DNA of 64,000 bases from positions 558,001 through 622,000 of the forward strand of contig NZ_JACHEB010000001.1 of assembly GCF_014201335.1 (NCBI RefSeq), written 5' to 3'. Made by a program: the position numbers and the translations under genes. Every line of letters starts with the position of its first letter. The stretch's first letter is position 1. The notes beneath the pieces are model-generated. The model was given only the letters and a program-made list of their open reading frames with translations, was not told where the DNA came from and did not search any database. The stretch is from Tunturiibacter gelidiferens. Lineage in GTDB: Bacteria > Acidobacteriota > Terriglobia > Terriglobales > Acidobacteriaceae. Of the stretch, positions 29,859 through 39,244 are shown piece by piece.

Positions 29859-30152
29859 ATGATGTTTCGCTCCAAACCTCGGACTGAAGACACCACAACC
29901 GAGGAGATCCCCACCACCGCCGTGCTTCCATTCCCCAGTCTCGATCGCAATGGGAAAAACGGGGGAGAGGACCAGGAGACCACTCTCATCAAAACGGTTG
30001 GTTGGATCTCCGCCGGTCTGGGCGCCGTTGCTCTTGGTCTATTCGTTGGCCGCGAACTCCGCCAGCGCTACAAGTTCAACCGCCGCACCCCCTACGACTT
30101 CTACGCACACTCCGGCGACGAGCAGGACGTAGACGCAGGCCTCGGCATCTAG
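29859..30152 (+). CDS. Small single-pass membrane protein, function unknown
   Basis: The 97-residue product has a polar Thr/Glu-rich N-terminus, one membrane segment at about residues 47-66 (GWISAGLGAVALGLFVG) and a basic stretch (RELRQRYKFNRRTPYDFY) followed by an acidic tail. I do not recognise a family. Two ATG codons in tandem (29859 and 29862) are possible starts. It lies 142 bases after the DUF4230 gene on the same strand. Confidence 0.6.
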   Translation: MMFRSKPRTEDTTTEEIPTTAVLPFPSLDRNGKNGGEDQETTLIKTVGWISAGLGAVALGLFVGRELRQRYKFNRRTPYDFYAHSGDEQDVDAGLGI

Positions 30153-30210
30153 CTGCCTTCCCAAAACTGGAAAAGATCAGTCCTGCGGACGGCCCACTGC
30201 GCGTGGCGCG

Positions 30211-30367
30211 GTCACTTCGTGACTTTTGTACCGGTCTGGGCGCGTCGAGATACATCGGGCCTCGCGTTGCTCAGCTTTCAATTCCGACCAGCGGGAGGAC
30301 AAACGCAGTTAACCAACCCAGAAAAGATACACACGCCACGAAGTGGCCGCCCGCCGCGGAGGCGGCC
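30211..30367. repeat. Short inverted repeats before fabD
   Basis: The spacer 30153-30409 contains GTCACTTCGTGAC (30211-30223), GCCACGAAGTGGC (30335-30347) and the GC-rich stem GGCCGCCCGCCGCGGAGGCGG at 30345-30367. The first two have mirror cores built on CACTTCGTG or CACGAAGTG, so they can also pair with each other. They may be remnants of a dispersed repeat or parts of the fabD leader. No coding signal is present, although an in-frame extension of fabD passes through. Confidence 0.45.
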
Positions 30368-30409
30368 CGTCCGGCAGGACTCCCTCCGTCATTTATCATC
30401 GACCTCGAC

Positions 30410-31402
30410 ATGAAAATAGCTTTCCTCTTCCCCGGCCAAGGCTCGCAATCCGTAGGCATGGGCCGCGATCTCTACGACAACTTCTCCACCGCCCGCGCCA
30501 TCTTCGACGAAGCGGACGAAGCCCTCGGCTTCCCTCTCTCAAAGCTCATCTTCGAAGGCCCTGAAGACGAGCTCAAACTCACCGAGCACACCCAGCCCGC
30601 CATCCTCACCGTCTCGGTCGCAGCCGCCCGCATCCTTGCAGAGAGAGGCATCACCCCCACCTTCGCCGCCGGCCACTCCCTCGGCGAGTACTCCGCCCAC
30701 GTCGCCGCCGGCACCCTCTCCTTCACCGAAGCCATCCGCACCGTCCGCTCCCGCGGTCAGTTCATGCAGCAAGCCGTCCCCGCAGGAGAAGGTGCCATGG
30801 CCGCCATCCTTGGCCTCTCCTCTACCCTCATCTCCGAGGTTTGTTCCCAGGTCACCGACCAGCTCACCCCGCTCCCCACAATGCCCGACGCCAAAACCTT
30901 CAACGCAGCTCTTGCCGTTGTCTCCCCCGCCAATCTCAACTCCCCCGACCAGACCGTCATCTCCGGAGCCTCCGGCGCCGTTCATCTAGCCGCCGACCTT
31001 TGTAAGGCTGCCGGAGCCAAGCGCGCCGTAATGCTCCATGTCAGCGCTCCCTTCCACTGCGCCCTCATGCAGCCTGCGCAGGACGCCCTCGCCACCACCC
31101 TCGAAGCCGTCACCTTCCACGACCCCGCCTACCCCATCGCCGCCAACGTCGACGCCCGCCTCCTCCATCGCCGCGCCGAAGTCCCCGACTGCCTCATCCG
31201 CCAGGTCACCGGCTCCGTCCGCTGGGTCGAGTGCATCCAACTTCTCATAGCCGAAGGCGCAACTCACTTCATCGAAGTAGGCCCCGGCAAAGTCCTCTCC
31301 GGCCTAATGCGCCAAATCGACCGCAACCAAAAAACCTTCCACGTCGAAGACTCCGCCTCCCTAGAAAAAACCCTAGCGTCGTTGACGTCGACCGGTAGCT
31401 AG
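30410..31402 (+). CDS. fabD: Malonyl-CoA:ACP transacylase
   Basis: The enzyme loads malonyl groups onto acyl carrier protein for fatty acid synthesis. The 330-residue product starts MKIAFLFPGQGSQSVGMGRD. It contains the nucleophile Ser90 in AAGHSLGEYSA and the partner His216 in VSAPFHCALM, with the late VTGSVRWVECI segment. The frame runs upstream to 30002, but the conserved N-terminus fixes the ATG at 30410. Other fab genes are not adjacent in this window. Confidence 0.96.
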   Translation: MKIAFLFPGQGSQSVGMGRDLYDNFSTARAIFDEADEALGFPLSKLIFEGPEDELKLTEHTQPAILTVSVAAARILAERGITPTFAAGHSLGEYSAHVAAGTLSFTEAIRTVRSRGQFMQQAVPAGEGAMAAILGLSSTLISEVCSQVTDQLTPLPTMPDAKTFNAALAVVSPANLNSPDQTVISGASGAVHLAADLCKAAGAKRAVMLHVSAPFHCALMQPAQDALATTLEAVTFHDPAYPIAANVDARLLHRRAEVPDCLIRQVTGSVRWVECIQLLIAEGATHFIEVGPGKVLSGLMRQIDRNQKTFHVEDSASLEKTLASLTSTGS

Positions 31403-31433
31403 AAATTGAAACAAACGACAATCATCTCTGATC

Positions 31434-31468
31434 GTCATCCTGAACGCAGTGAAGGATCCCTGTATTTC
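31434..31468. repeat. Intergenic repeat, second copy of the GTCATCCTGA head
   Basis: GTCATCCTGAACGCAGTGAA followed by GGATCCCTGTATTT matches 28827-28860 with three changes. The changes fall in the middle of the unit. A short T-rich tail (CTTCAGTCGTTTGC) replaces the hexamer array seen in the other copy. It lies between fabD and the exported NTF2-like protein gene. Confidence 0.7.
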
Positions 31469-31543
31469 TTCAGTCGTTTGCACGACCTTCAATTTCAAGG
31501 CCAAACCAGCCGACCTCCAACTCAAGGTTTAGAATCGGGAGCC

Positions 31544-32011
31544 ATGAAGACACCTAGACTGCGTTTTGTTTTATCTATCTCTGCAGCGATTGCGGCCACG
31601 TTCCTGCCTGCCTCATTACACGCCGCCACACCAGAAGAGCAGGCAGTCCTTGCCCCTGTGACAGCAATGTTCGACGGCATGGCAAAGCGCGACGCAGCAG
31701 CCATCAAAGAGCCAACACTCCCCGGCGGCACGATGGTCCTCATGCGAGACGGCAAACCAACCCAGATGACATTCGAGGACTTCGCAACCCGCGTAGGAAA
31801 ACCCGGCACCACGAAGATAGAAGAACGCATACACGATCCCCTCATACGCATCGACAATGACCTCGCCGTAGTCTGGGCCCCATTCGAGTTCTTAGTCGAC
31901 GGCAAAGTGGATCACTGCGGAACCGATCTCTTCAATCTCGTCCGCAAGGATGGCAAATGGTTGATCGCGAGTGTTGCAGACACCGGAAGGAAAGACTGTT
32001 CAGTGAAGTAG
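31544..32011 (+). CDS. Exported NTF2-like (SnoaL-type) protein
   Basis: The ATG at 31544 gives 155 residues with a signal peptide ending at ASLHA-AT. The mature part has the cone-shaped NTF2-like pattern: VLAPVTAMFDGMAKRDAAAI near the start, then RIDNDLAVVWAPFEFLVDG and HCGTDLFNLVRKDGKWLIASV at the end. Related proteins are often annotated as nuclear transport factor 2 family or lumazine-binding-like. The catalytic residues of ketosteroid isomerases are not evident, so the role is open. The upstream frame passes through a repeat and is not used. Confidence 0.78.
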   Translation: MKTPRLRFVLSISAAIAATFLPASLHAATPEEQAVLAPVTAMFDGMAKRDAAAIKEPTLPGGTMVLMRDGKPTQMTFEDFATRVGKPGTTKIEERIHDPLIRIDNDLAVVWAPFEFLVDGKVDHCGTDLFNLVRKDGKWLIASVADTGRKDCSVK

Positions 32012-32044
32012 CAAGCAGCTTCCCGAAGACGTCCTCACTTTTAT

Positions 32045-33198
32045 CTAGTGCTTAAGTACTGGATCCAGCACGAAGTTCAAATCCCGCACATCTCCCTCGA
32101 CCACAAGATTCTGCGTAACCGGATCGAAAACACTCGCCTTCGATCCCGCATCCTGCCCGCTCACCTTCACCACGTAGGAGCCACTCACCACACAGTGTAA
32201 GACAAACGTCCCCTCGCTTCCGATATCTGCCTCGCGCACCACTGTCATGTCCTCTGGATCGAGTAGCTGCACGGTAACTTTTTTCACCACGCTGCCATCA
32301 GCCTTCGCGCTCACCGCGCCCCGAACGACATGTAGCCCATTGGCTGGAATCGTCACATCTACGCCGTTTCGCTCCTCACCGTCATACAGAACGATCGGCA
32401 AAGTCTCTCGGATCCTGTACTTATCGCCGAAGTACACCTTCAGCCCGTCACCTTTGGTCACCTTAACATCGATCTCACTAGTACCTGTGATCCGCTTTGG
32501 CATCCACAACGCTTGGCGCAGCGCAATCATCACCGAATAAGTACCTGGCGGCAGCCCTGTCTCGCGAAATCTTCCACGATCGTCCGTCTGCACGCTGTCG
32601 AGCCCAAGCACCGAAGTTGAGTTATCGTTCGCACTATTTGCGAACGGCTCCCACTGTTGCTTTGCATTCTTCCAAAGCAGCTTCACAGGAAGATTCTCCG
32701 CAGGCGAGCCATCGTCATAGATCACAGTGCCGGCGATAGAAGCGCCACGCTGCATCGTCACAGAGGTCGAAGTGGTTCTCCCAGCAACAACCGTTATCGG
32801 GTTCAACGCGTACTTCAGTCCCTCATCCTCGTCCTTCACCGCCCCTGAAGTCTCCGCAACCAGAACGTCGTACGGTGTCACGTACCCAGCACAGCGTCCC
32901 AGGATGTAATAGTCCCCTGCAACGGCACCATCGATCTGAAAGACCCCGTCCATATCTGTCGGTGAAGAGTAGGCATGCTGTTCACCGGCGGCATACCGTC
33001 TCTCTTCTTTGCCGGCATACTCTGCATCGTCACGCTGCCGAACCGGCAGACGGCATGCGTATCCGCACAATACAAGTGGCCTGTCACCGAGCCTGTCTCT
33101 TGCCCGGTCGCGTGTCTCTCAACACTCAACACTGCCGTCAGTACGAGCAGCGCCATATTCAAGCAGCGGCCAGCAGAATCACCTCTCTGCGTCGTCAT
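32045..33198 (-). pseudogene. Exported carboxypeptidase-regulatory-like protein gene with a frameshift
   Basis: One frame starts at 33198 with a signal peptide (MALLVLTAVLSVERHATGQ) and the domain start TGSVTGHLYCADTHAV. It loses sense near 32950. The overlapping frame from 33070 to 32045 carries the continuation SSPTDMDGVFQIDGAVAGDY and then IAGTVIYDDGSPAENLPVKL and more beta-sandwich domains. A one-base shift between about 32950 and 33010 joins them into one gene of about 380 codons. The broken N-terminus would leave the C-terminal part without export. A sequencing error is the main alternative. The Bcp gene starts divergently 86 bases away. Confidence 0.72.
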
Positions 33199-33284
33199 CG
33201 TTCTCCCATACTACCCCTGCAGCTTGAGCAGCTGAATGAGATACTCATAGTGGGTTCTGACCCTGAAGGACCCAGAGGAGCCTC

Positions 33285-33752
33285 GTGCAAATCAACGACA
33301 AAGTAGAAAACTTCACCCTCCAAAACCAAGACGGCAAAGAAGTCTCCCTCACCGACTTCAAAGGCAAGCCCGTAGTCCTCTTCTTCTACCCCCGCGCCGA
33401 CACCCCAGGCTGCACCATCGAATCCTGCGGCTTCCGCGACGCCTTCGAAAAGTTCCAGAAGCAAGGCATCGTCGTCCTCGGCATCTCCCGCGACACCGTC
33501 AAAGACCAGAAGAAATTCAAAGACAAGTACGACCTCCCCTACGACCTCCTCGCCGACCCCGACATGGAGCTCATCAACCGCTACGACCTCGTCAAGCCGA
33601 AGAACATGTACGGCAAGCTAGTCAAAGGCGTAAAACGCACCACCTACCTCATCGGACCCGACCAGCACCTCATCCACATCTTCGAAGAGGTAAAACCCGA
33701 AGGCCACGCCGAAGAGGTCCTCGCGCTCCTAAAAGCCCACGCAAAGAAATAA
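33285..33752 (+). CDS. bcp: Thioredoxin-dependent peroxiredoxin, Bcp/PrxQ type
   Basis: The 155-residue protein reduces peroxides with a peroxidatic cysteine, here Cys43 in PRADTPGCTIESC. Cys48 five residues later is the resolving cysteine of the atypical two-cysteine PrxQ group. Other landmarks are VVLFFYP and GISRDTVKDQKKF. The start is a GTG with AGGAG a few bases upstream. Length and order match Bcp well. It is followed by a small protein gene on the same strand. Confidence 0.93.
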   Translation: MQINDKVENFTLQNQDGKEVSLTDFKGKPVVLFFYPRADTPGCTIESCGFRDAFEKFQKQGIVVLGISRDTVKDQKKFKDKYDLPYDLLADPDMELINRYDLVKPKNMYGKLVKGVKRTTYLIGPDQHLIHIFEEVKPEGHAEEVLALLKAHAKK

Positions 33753-33810
33753 CTTCCCCTCAACAGCAGCCAGCCACGACTCCGCATCGAACAAGCAGAG
33801 ACCCTCATCG

Positions 33811-34095
33811 ATGAACGCCTACCAGGTACGATTCAAGACCCACCCCGACCCCACCCACCCCGGCGGAATCATCATGCAGTACGAGCGCATCGGCGACATC
33901 ACCCAAGAAGCCAGCCCCCTCCGAGTCGCCTACCCCGACAAGGTAAAACTCCAGGGAGCCTTCCTCAAAGCAGGCCTCTACCTCCACGCCTTCGGACACG
34001 AAGACCCAGGCAGAGACGTCATGCCCGACCCCGATCAAGACTACGAAGTCACCAATGAGATGATGCGGCAACTCGGATTCGAAATCCCCGCCTGA
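33811..34095 (+). CDS. Small protein of unknown function
   Basis: The 94-residue product begins MNAYQVRFKTHPDPTHPGG, is rich in Asp and Pro, and has no membrane segment or signal peptide. I do not recognise the family. Codon use is the same strong C-ending style as bcp, which supports a real gene. It begins 58 bases after bcp and may share its transcript. Confidence 0.6.
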   Translation: MNAYQVRFKTHPDPTHPGGIIMQYERIGDITQEASPLRVAYPDKVKLQGAFLKAGLYLHAFGHEDPGRDVMPDPDQDYEVTNEMMRQLGFEIPA

Positions 34096-34254
34096 TCGTC
34101 TGCCCTTTTTTACGTTCCTGACTCCATAAAATCGCCTCCGTCCAGTAAAATTTTCCGCACAATCAATTGATCGCCGCGGCAGGGACCCCATTCCTAACCC
34201 CATGTTCACGCTCAATTTACAGCAGATTCATCGACAACCCTAAAACTTAGGGCT

Positions 34255-37200
34255 ATGCGAAAAAAAAGATTTTCTTCTGCATTCAACCTTGTGGCGGCCT
34301 TCCTGTTTTTCTTCCTGTGCTCCCATCTGAACGCTCAATACGAAAACGGCACCCTCGTAGGAACCATCCATGATGCAACCGGAGCCGGCGTCTCAGGCGC
34401 ATCCGTTTCCATCACCAACAACGCGACCTCCATCACCGCAAAAGCGACTTCCAACAGCTCAGGCGACTACGAAGTCCCCTCCCTCCGCGTCGGCGTCTAC
34501 ACCATCTCCGCCAGCGCACCCGGCTTCTCAGACGCGGTCGCAAAAAACATCACCATCTCCGTCGGCGTGCGCGAACGCATCGACCTCTCGCTCCAGGTAG
34601 GCTCTACGCAAACCACAGTAGAAGTCAGCGACCTCGCCCTGCAAATCGAAACCGAGACCAGCCAACGCGGCCAGACCATCACGCAATACCAGAGCGAGGC
34701 CTTCCCGCTCGTCTCCCGCAACTACTCTGACCTCCTCGGCCTCGTCACCGGCTCCCGCCAGGCTCCCACCGCCGCCACCACCAGCTCCATCAACTCCCTC
34801 GTCCGCGCCGGAGCCTACAACATCAACGGCCAGCGCAGCATCTTCAACAACTTCCTCCTCGACGGCATGGACAACAACGCCTACGGCGAGAGCAACCAGG
34901 GCTTCGACAACCAGATCATCGCCGTCCCGCCTGACTCCGTAGCCCAATTCCAGATCGTCACCAACAACCAGAGCGCAGAGTACGGCCGCTCCTCCGGCGC
35001 CACCATCAACGTCGCCTCCGCCAGCGGAACCAACAAATTCCACGCCACCGTCTACGAGTTCATCCGCAACACCGACCTCAACGCCGCTGGCTACTTCAAA
35101 CCCACCCTCATCGGCAGCAGTGGAAACGTCGTCCCCTTCCAGAAGCCGACCTTCAACCGCAACCAGTTCGGCGTCAACTTCGGCGGACCCATCATCAAGG
35201 ACAAGCTCTTCTACTTCGTCGACTACGAGGGCTTCCGCCAGGTACTCAAGCCCCTCAGCGTCAACACCGTCCCCACCACCAACGAACTCAACGGCAATCT
35301 CGTCGTAGCGGTCCAGAACCCACTCACCGGTCAGGTCTACCCCGCCGGCACTCGAATCCCTGCCGCAGCCATCAACCCGGTCTCGCAGCAGATCATCAAC
35401 TACTTCAAGCTAATCCCCACAGCAGGAAGCGGCACTCTCGCGACAGGTGGTCTGGCCCAGGACAACTACGCCACCCAAGTCCCCTTCACCGACAACTCCG
35501 ACAAGGGTGATCTTCGCATCGACTATCAACAGAACCCCAGCAGCTCCTGGTTCCTCCGCGTCAGCGACCGCAAGGAGACCGGCTTCAACGCTCCCGTCTT
35601 CCCGCTTCCTCTCGACGGCCAGACCAACGGCACCATCCGCGTCCTAGACCAGCAGGTAGCCCTCGGCTACACTCACCTCATCGGCGCCAACAAAGTGGTC
35701 GATGCCCGCATCGGCCTCTCCAAAACCAAAGCCGGCAAGTTCTCGCCCTCCATCGGTGACAACGCCATCACCCTTCCTGGCCTCCCCTCCGACCCCACCG
35801 TCTCGGGCGGCCTTCCCTCCACCAGCCTCGGCGGCGGCTTCACCGCGTTCGGTCGTCAAAGCACCAACCCCCAGTGGCAGAACCCCTCCCTGCTCGATCC
35901 CAAGGTCAACTTCACCTGGATCAAAGGCCGTCACTCTCTCAAGTTCGGCTATGAGTACGAGCACATCTGGATGGCCGTCAACGACAACAATCCGCTCTAC
36001 GGCTCCTTCAGCTACTCCGGAGGCTTCAGCCTCTGCCCCAGCACCACCGTCGCCGGCGTCAAAACCGCGACCAACCCCAACTGCCCCAACATCAGCGGCG
36101 CAGTCGCCGACAACTACTGGGCCGACTTCCTCTTCGGCACCACCAACAACTATTCCCTCGCCAACCTCTTCGTCGCCCACCTCCGCCAAAGTCTGCAAAG
36201 CACCTACGCGCAGGATGACTGGAAGGTCGATCCCAAGCTGACCCTCAACCTCGGTCTCCGTTGGGAGTACGGCTCGCCCTACTCTGAGCAGCACAACTTT
36301 ATCTCGAACTTCGATCCCATCACCCAAACCGTCCTCACCATCACCCCAGGCGCAGTCGCTGGCGGCGGCATCACTCCAACCTCCGGCAGCGGCGTCTACG
36401 GCAACACCCTCGTCAATCCTGACCTCAACGACTTCGCTCCACGCCTCGGCTTTGCCTACGCAGCCACCGCGCGCACCTCCATTCGCGGCGGCTACGGCAC
36501 CAGCTACGTCCACTACACCCGCGCAGGCTCAGGCGACATCCTCGCCATCAACGCCCCGCAAGCCCAGTTCGTCTCCGTCACCCAGAAGACGCCCTCCACC
36601 AGCAATCACTGTCCCGTAGGCGGAGCCGCTGCAAACTGCTACGTCACTGCCGACCAGGGCTTCCCCACCGGAATCGCCACCACCTTCAACAAAGCAACCG
36701 ACAACATCACCTGGGTTCCCAAGAACACCCGCGACAGCTACGTTCAGAGCTACTTCCTCAGTGTGCAGCAGGAGCTCGCCAAGAACACGCTCCTCGACAT
36801 CGCCTACGTCGGCAACCACGGCAGCAAGCTCCAGGGCTTCCTCAACGGCAACCAGATCAACCCCTCCGCTGGCTTCACGCGCCCTTACGGCAACTGGCCC
36901 AGCGACATCACCACAGCCCTCAACGAGTTCTACTCGCACTACGACGCCCTTCAGGTTCGTTACGAGCAGCGGTTCGTCGCCGGCCTCACCCTCCTCAACT
37001 CCTTCACCTGGTCGCACTCGCTCGACAACGCCAGTGCCTCCCTCGAAGGCAACAGCCCCTCGCCGCAGGACGCCAACAACATCGCCGCCGACTACGCGCA
37101 ATCTGACTACAACCTTCCCATCAGCAACGTCACCAGCCTCGTCTACGACCTTCCCTTCGGACGTGGCCGCCACTTCATGAACACCGCTAACGGCTTCACC

Positions 37201-37770
37201 GACACGGTCCTCGGCGGCTGGCAGATCAGCGCCATCAACACCATGCAGGCCGGCACTGTCTTCAACGTCGGCTACTCGCCCAACTCCGCCAACGCCGTCT
37301 CACCACAAATCCCCGCAACATATCGCGGAGCCAACGAGTATCGCCCAAACATCGTCCCTGGCCAGAAAGCCATCAAGAAAACCAAGCTGAGCAACGGCTT
37401 CATTCAGTACACCAACCTCGCCGCCTTTACCTTGCCAGAGACAAAGGATGGAAGCGGAAATCTGGTAAGCCCCTTCGGCAACGCCTCACGCAACCCAGGT
37501 CGCTCGCCGGCTCTCTACCAGACCGACGTCGCCCTCAACAAAACCTTCACTACTCCGCTTGAAAGTCTGCGCATCCAGTTCCGCGCCGAATCCTACAACC
37601 TCTTCAACCACACAAACTTCTACATCCCCGGCAGCGGTCTCACCGGCACACTGAGCACACCGGCCACCGCCACTGCACCGGCCAGCCTCAACAACCCAAC
37701 CGGAGGCGGCCAGATCACCAGCACCTTCGAGCCGCGCATCTTCCAGTTCGGCCTCAAGATCCTCTACTAA
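34255..37770 (+). CDS. Oar-like TonB-dependent outer-membrane receptor
   Basis: The 1171-residue protein has a signal peptide (VAAFLFFFLCSHLNAQ). A carboxypeptidase-regulatory-like domain follows at residues 30-115 (GTLVGTIHDATGAGVSGASV), then a plug domain at about 120-270 with NINGQRSIFNNFLLDGMDNN, and a long beta-barrel ending in the aromatic C-terminus FQFGLKILY typical of outer-membrane proteins. Such receptors are abundant in Acidobacteria and are thought to import glycans or other large nutrients. The substrate cannot be predicted. The gene is followed by a strong terminator. No partner lipoprotein gene of SusD type lies beside it. Confidence 0.93.
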   Translation: MRKKRFSSAFNLVAAFLFFFLCSHLNAQYENGTLVGTIHDATGAGVSGASVSITNNATSITAKATSNSSGDYEVPSLRVGVYTISASAPGFSDAVAKNITISVGVRERIDLSLQVGSTQTTVEVSDLALQIETETSQRGQTITQYQSEAFPLVSRNYSDLLGLVTGSRQAPTAATTSSINSLVRAGAYNINGQRSIFNNFLLDGMDNNAYGESNQGFDNQIIAVPPDSVAQFQIVTNNQSAEYGRSSGATINVASASGTNKFHATVYEFIRNTDLNAAGYFKPTLIGSSGNVVPFQKPTFNRNQFGVNFGGPIIKDKLFYFVDYEGFRQVLKPLSVNTVPTTNELNGNLVVAVQNPLTGQVYPAGTRIPAAAINPVSQQIINYFKLIPTAGSGTLATGGLAQDNYATQVPFTDNSDKGDLRIDYQQNPSSSWFLRVSDRKETGFNAPVFPLPLDGQTNGTIRVLDQQVALGYTHLIGANKVVDARIGLSKTKAGKFSPSIGDNAITLPGLPSDPTVSGGLPSTSLGGGFTAFGRQSTNPQWQNPSLLDPKVNFTWIKGRHSLKFGYEYEHIWMAVNDNNPLYGSFSYSGGFSLCPSTTVAGVKTATNPNCPNISGAVADNYWADFLFGTTNNYSLANLFVAHLRQSLQSTYAQDDWKVDPKLTLNLGLRWEYGSPYSEQHNFISNFDPITQTVLTITPGAVAGGGITPTSGSGVYGNTLVNPDLNDFAPRLGFAYAATARTSIRGGYGTSYVHYTRAGSGDILAINAPQAQFVSVTQKTPSTSNHCPVGGAAANCYVTADQGFPTGIATTFNKATDNITWVPKNTRDSYVQSYFLSVQQELAKNTLLDIAYVGNHGSKLQGFLNGNQINPSAGFTRPYGNWPSDITTALNEFYSHYDALQVRYEQRFVAGLTLLNSFTWSHSLDNASASLEGNSPSPQDANNIAADYAQSDYNLPISNVTSLVYDLPFGRGRHFMNTANGFTDTVLGGWQISAINTMQAGTVFNVGYSPNSANAVSPQIPATYRGANEYRPNIVPGQKAIKKTKLSNGFIQYTNLAAFTLPETKDGSGNLVSPFGNASRNPGRSPALYQTDVALNKTFTTPLESLRIQFRAESYNLFNHTNFYIPGSGLTGTLSTPATATAPASLNNPTGGGQITSTFEPRIFQFGLKILY

Positions 37771-37787
37771 CCCACAACCCGCAATGC

Positions 37788-37822
37788 AAAAGCCCTGCGC
37801 CAACCAGCGCAGGGCTTTTTTT
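37788..37822. terminator. Intrinsic terminator after the TonB-dependent receptor gene
   Basis: The arms AAGCCCTGCGC and GCGCAGGGCTT form an 11-bp GC-rich stem with a 6-base loop, followed by TTTTT. The stem is also preceded by A residues, so it can act for the minus-strand gene that ends at 37847 as well. It lies in the 76-base space between the two convergent genes, 17 bases after the receptor stop. Confidence 0.9.
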
Positions 37823-37846
37823 CATAACGATCAAGAACAGCTCCTA

Positions 37847-38677
37847 CTAAGGCTTCCAGAAGTCCGGCTCCGCCTGTACAAACGCATCCGGCGGATAGCT
37901 CATCTTCGGCGCCATCCTGAACAGATTCGACTGTCTCGACTCGACGCACGAAGCCTCCAACGCGTCCAGCTTCTTCAGTCCCTCCGGCCCCAACGCCTCG
38001 ATGAACTTCGGATCCTTTGCGAAGTTCGAGTCGATCTCCTCCCCCGACCTCAGCGTCGTAATCACAAGATACGTGCTGCCCCCGCCATAAAGCATCTCGT
38101 AGGTCCCCCAGTGAGCATCCGGAACACCCTTCTTGTACGCATCGATCACCATCTTCACCAACTCATTCCACTCACCGGTATGGCCCGGGCGAACCACAAA
38201 TTGCGTCAGCTCCGCATAGCGAGAACCCACGCGATATCCCTGGTTCAAACTGAGATCGTCCCTTCGCATCCACATGCTGGAGTTCGTCTCCGCCAGCAGA
38301 TCGCCATCCGCTTCATTCGCTCGATCAAGCTCAGCCGAAAGAGACGCGTTCCCGTTCACCTTCTTGCGCTCAGCTTCAATGTCCGCAAAGCTCGGATAGG
38401 CGCTCAAAAACAGAACCCTCGGCCGACCCGAAAGAGAGGCAAGCGCGTAGTAGTGGTCCGTAGCCTTCGCCCCCGCCATCGCCTGGGCAAACGCAGCCTC
38501 GCTCTTTTCATGAGCTGCCCCCTCCTTGCCTGGCTTGGTGAACTCGCGCTGAATCGTTAATATCTTCTGGCTCGGAATCGTCTTATCCTGCGCGGAGACG
38601 GCAGGCGTTACGCAGCTTACAAAACCAACAAGCAACAAAGGGAGAGCGATACATCGACAAGTGATTGGCAGATTCAT
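37847..38677 (-). CDS. Exported protein of unknown function
   Basis: The ATG at 38677 has AGGAGAAG upstream and begins a 276-residue protein with a signal peptide (LPLLLVGFVSCVTPAVSAQ). The mature part carries many charged residues and the segments YALASLSGRPRVLFLSAYPS, FVVRPGHTGEWNELVKMVI and WGTYEMLYGGGSTYLVITTL. The last two resemble the dimeric alpha/beta-barrel (NIPSNAP/ABM-like) pattern, but I cannot assign a family. The frame continues further upstream without protein character. It converges with the receptor gene across a shared terminator. Confidence 0.7.
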   Translation of the reverse strand: MNLPITCRCIALPLLLVGFVSCVTPAVSAQDKTIPSQKILTIQREFTKPGKEGAAHEKSEAAFAQAMAGAKATDHYYALASLSGRPRVLFLSAYPSFADIEAERKKVNGNASLSAELDRANEADGDLLAETNSSMWMRRDDLSLNQGYRVGSRYAELTQFVVRPGHTGEWNELVKMVIDAYKKGVPDAHWGTYEMLYGGGSTYLVITTLRSGEEIDSNFAKDPKFIEALGPEGLKKLDALEASCVESRQSNLFRMAPKMSYPPDAFVQAEPDFWKP

Positions 38678-39220
<543 letters not shown>

Positions 39221-39244
39221 ATGCAATCAGCGAAGCGCGCAGGC

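Noticed and set aside
30002-30409. Upstream extension of the fabD frame
   Set aside because: The conserved N-terminus of FabD begins at 30410. The extension overlaps the small membrane protein gene and repeats and is Arg-rich.
35644-36513. 289-residue open frame opposite the TonB-dependent receptor gene
   Set aside because: Mirror frame with Ala, Gly, Val and Asp-rich composition. The receptor gene explains the region.
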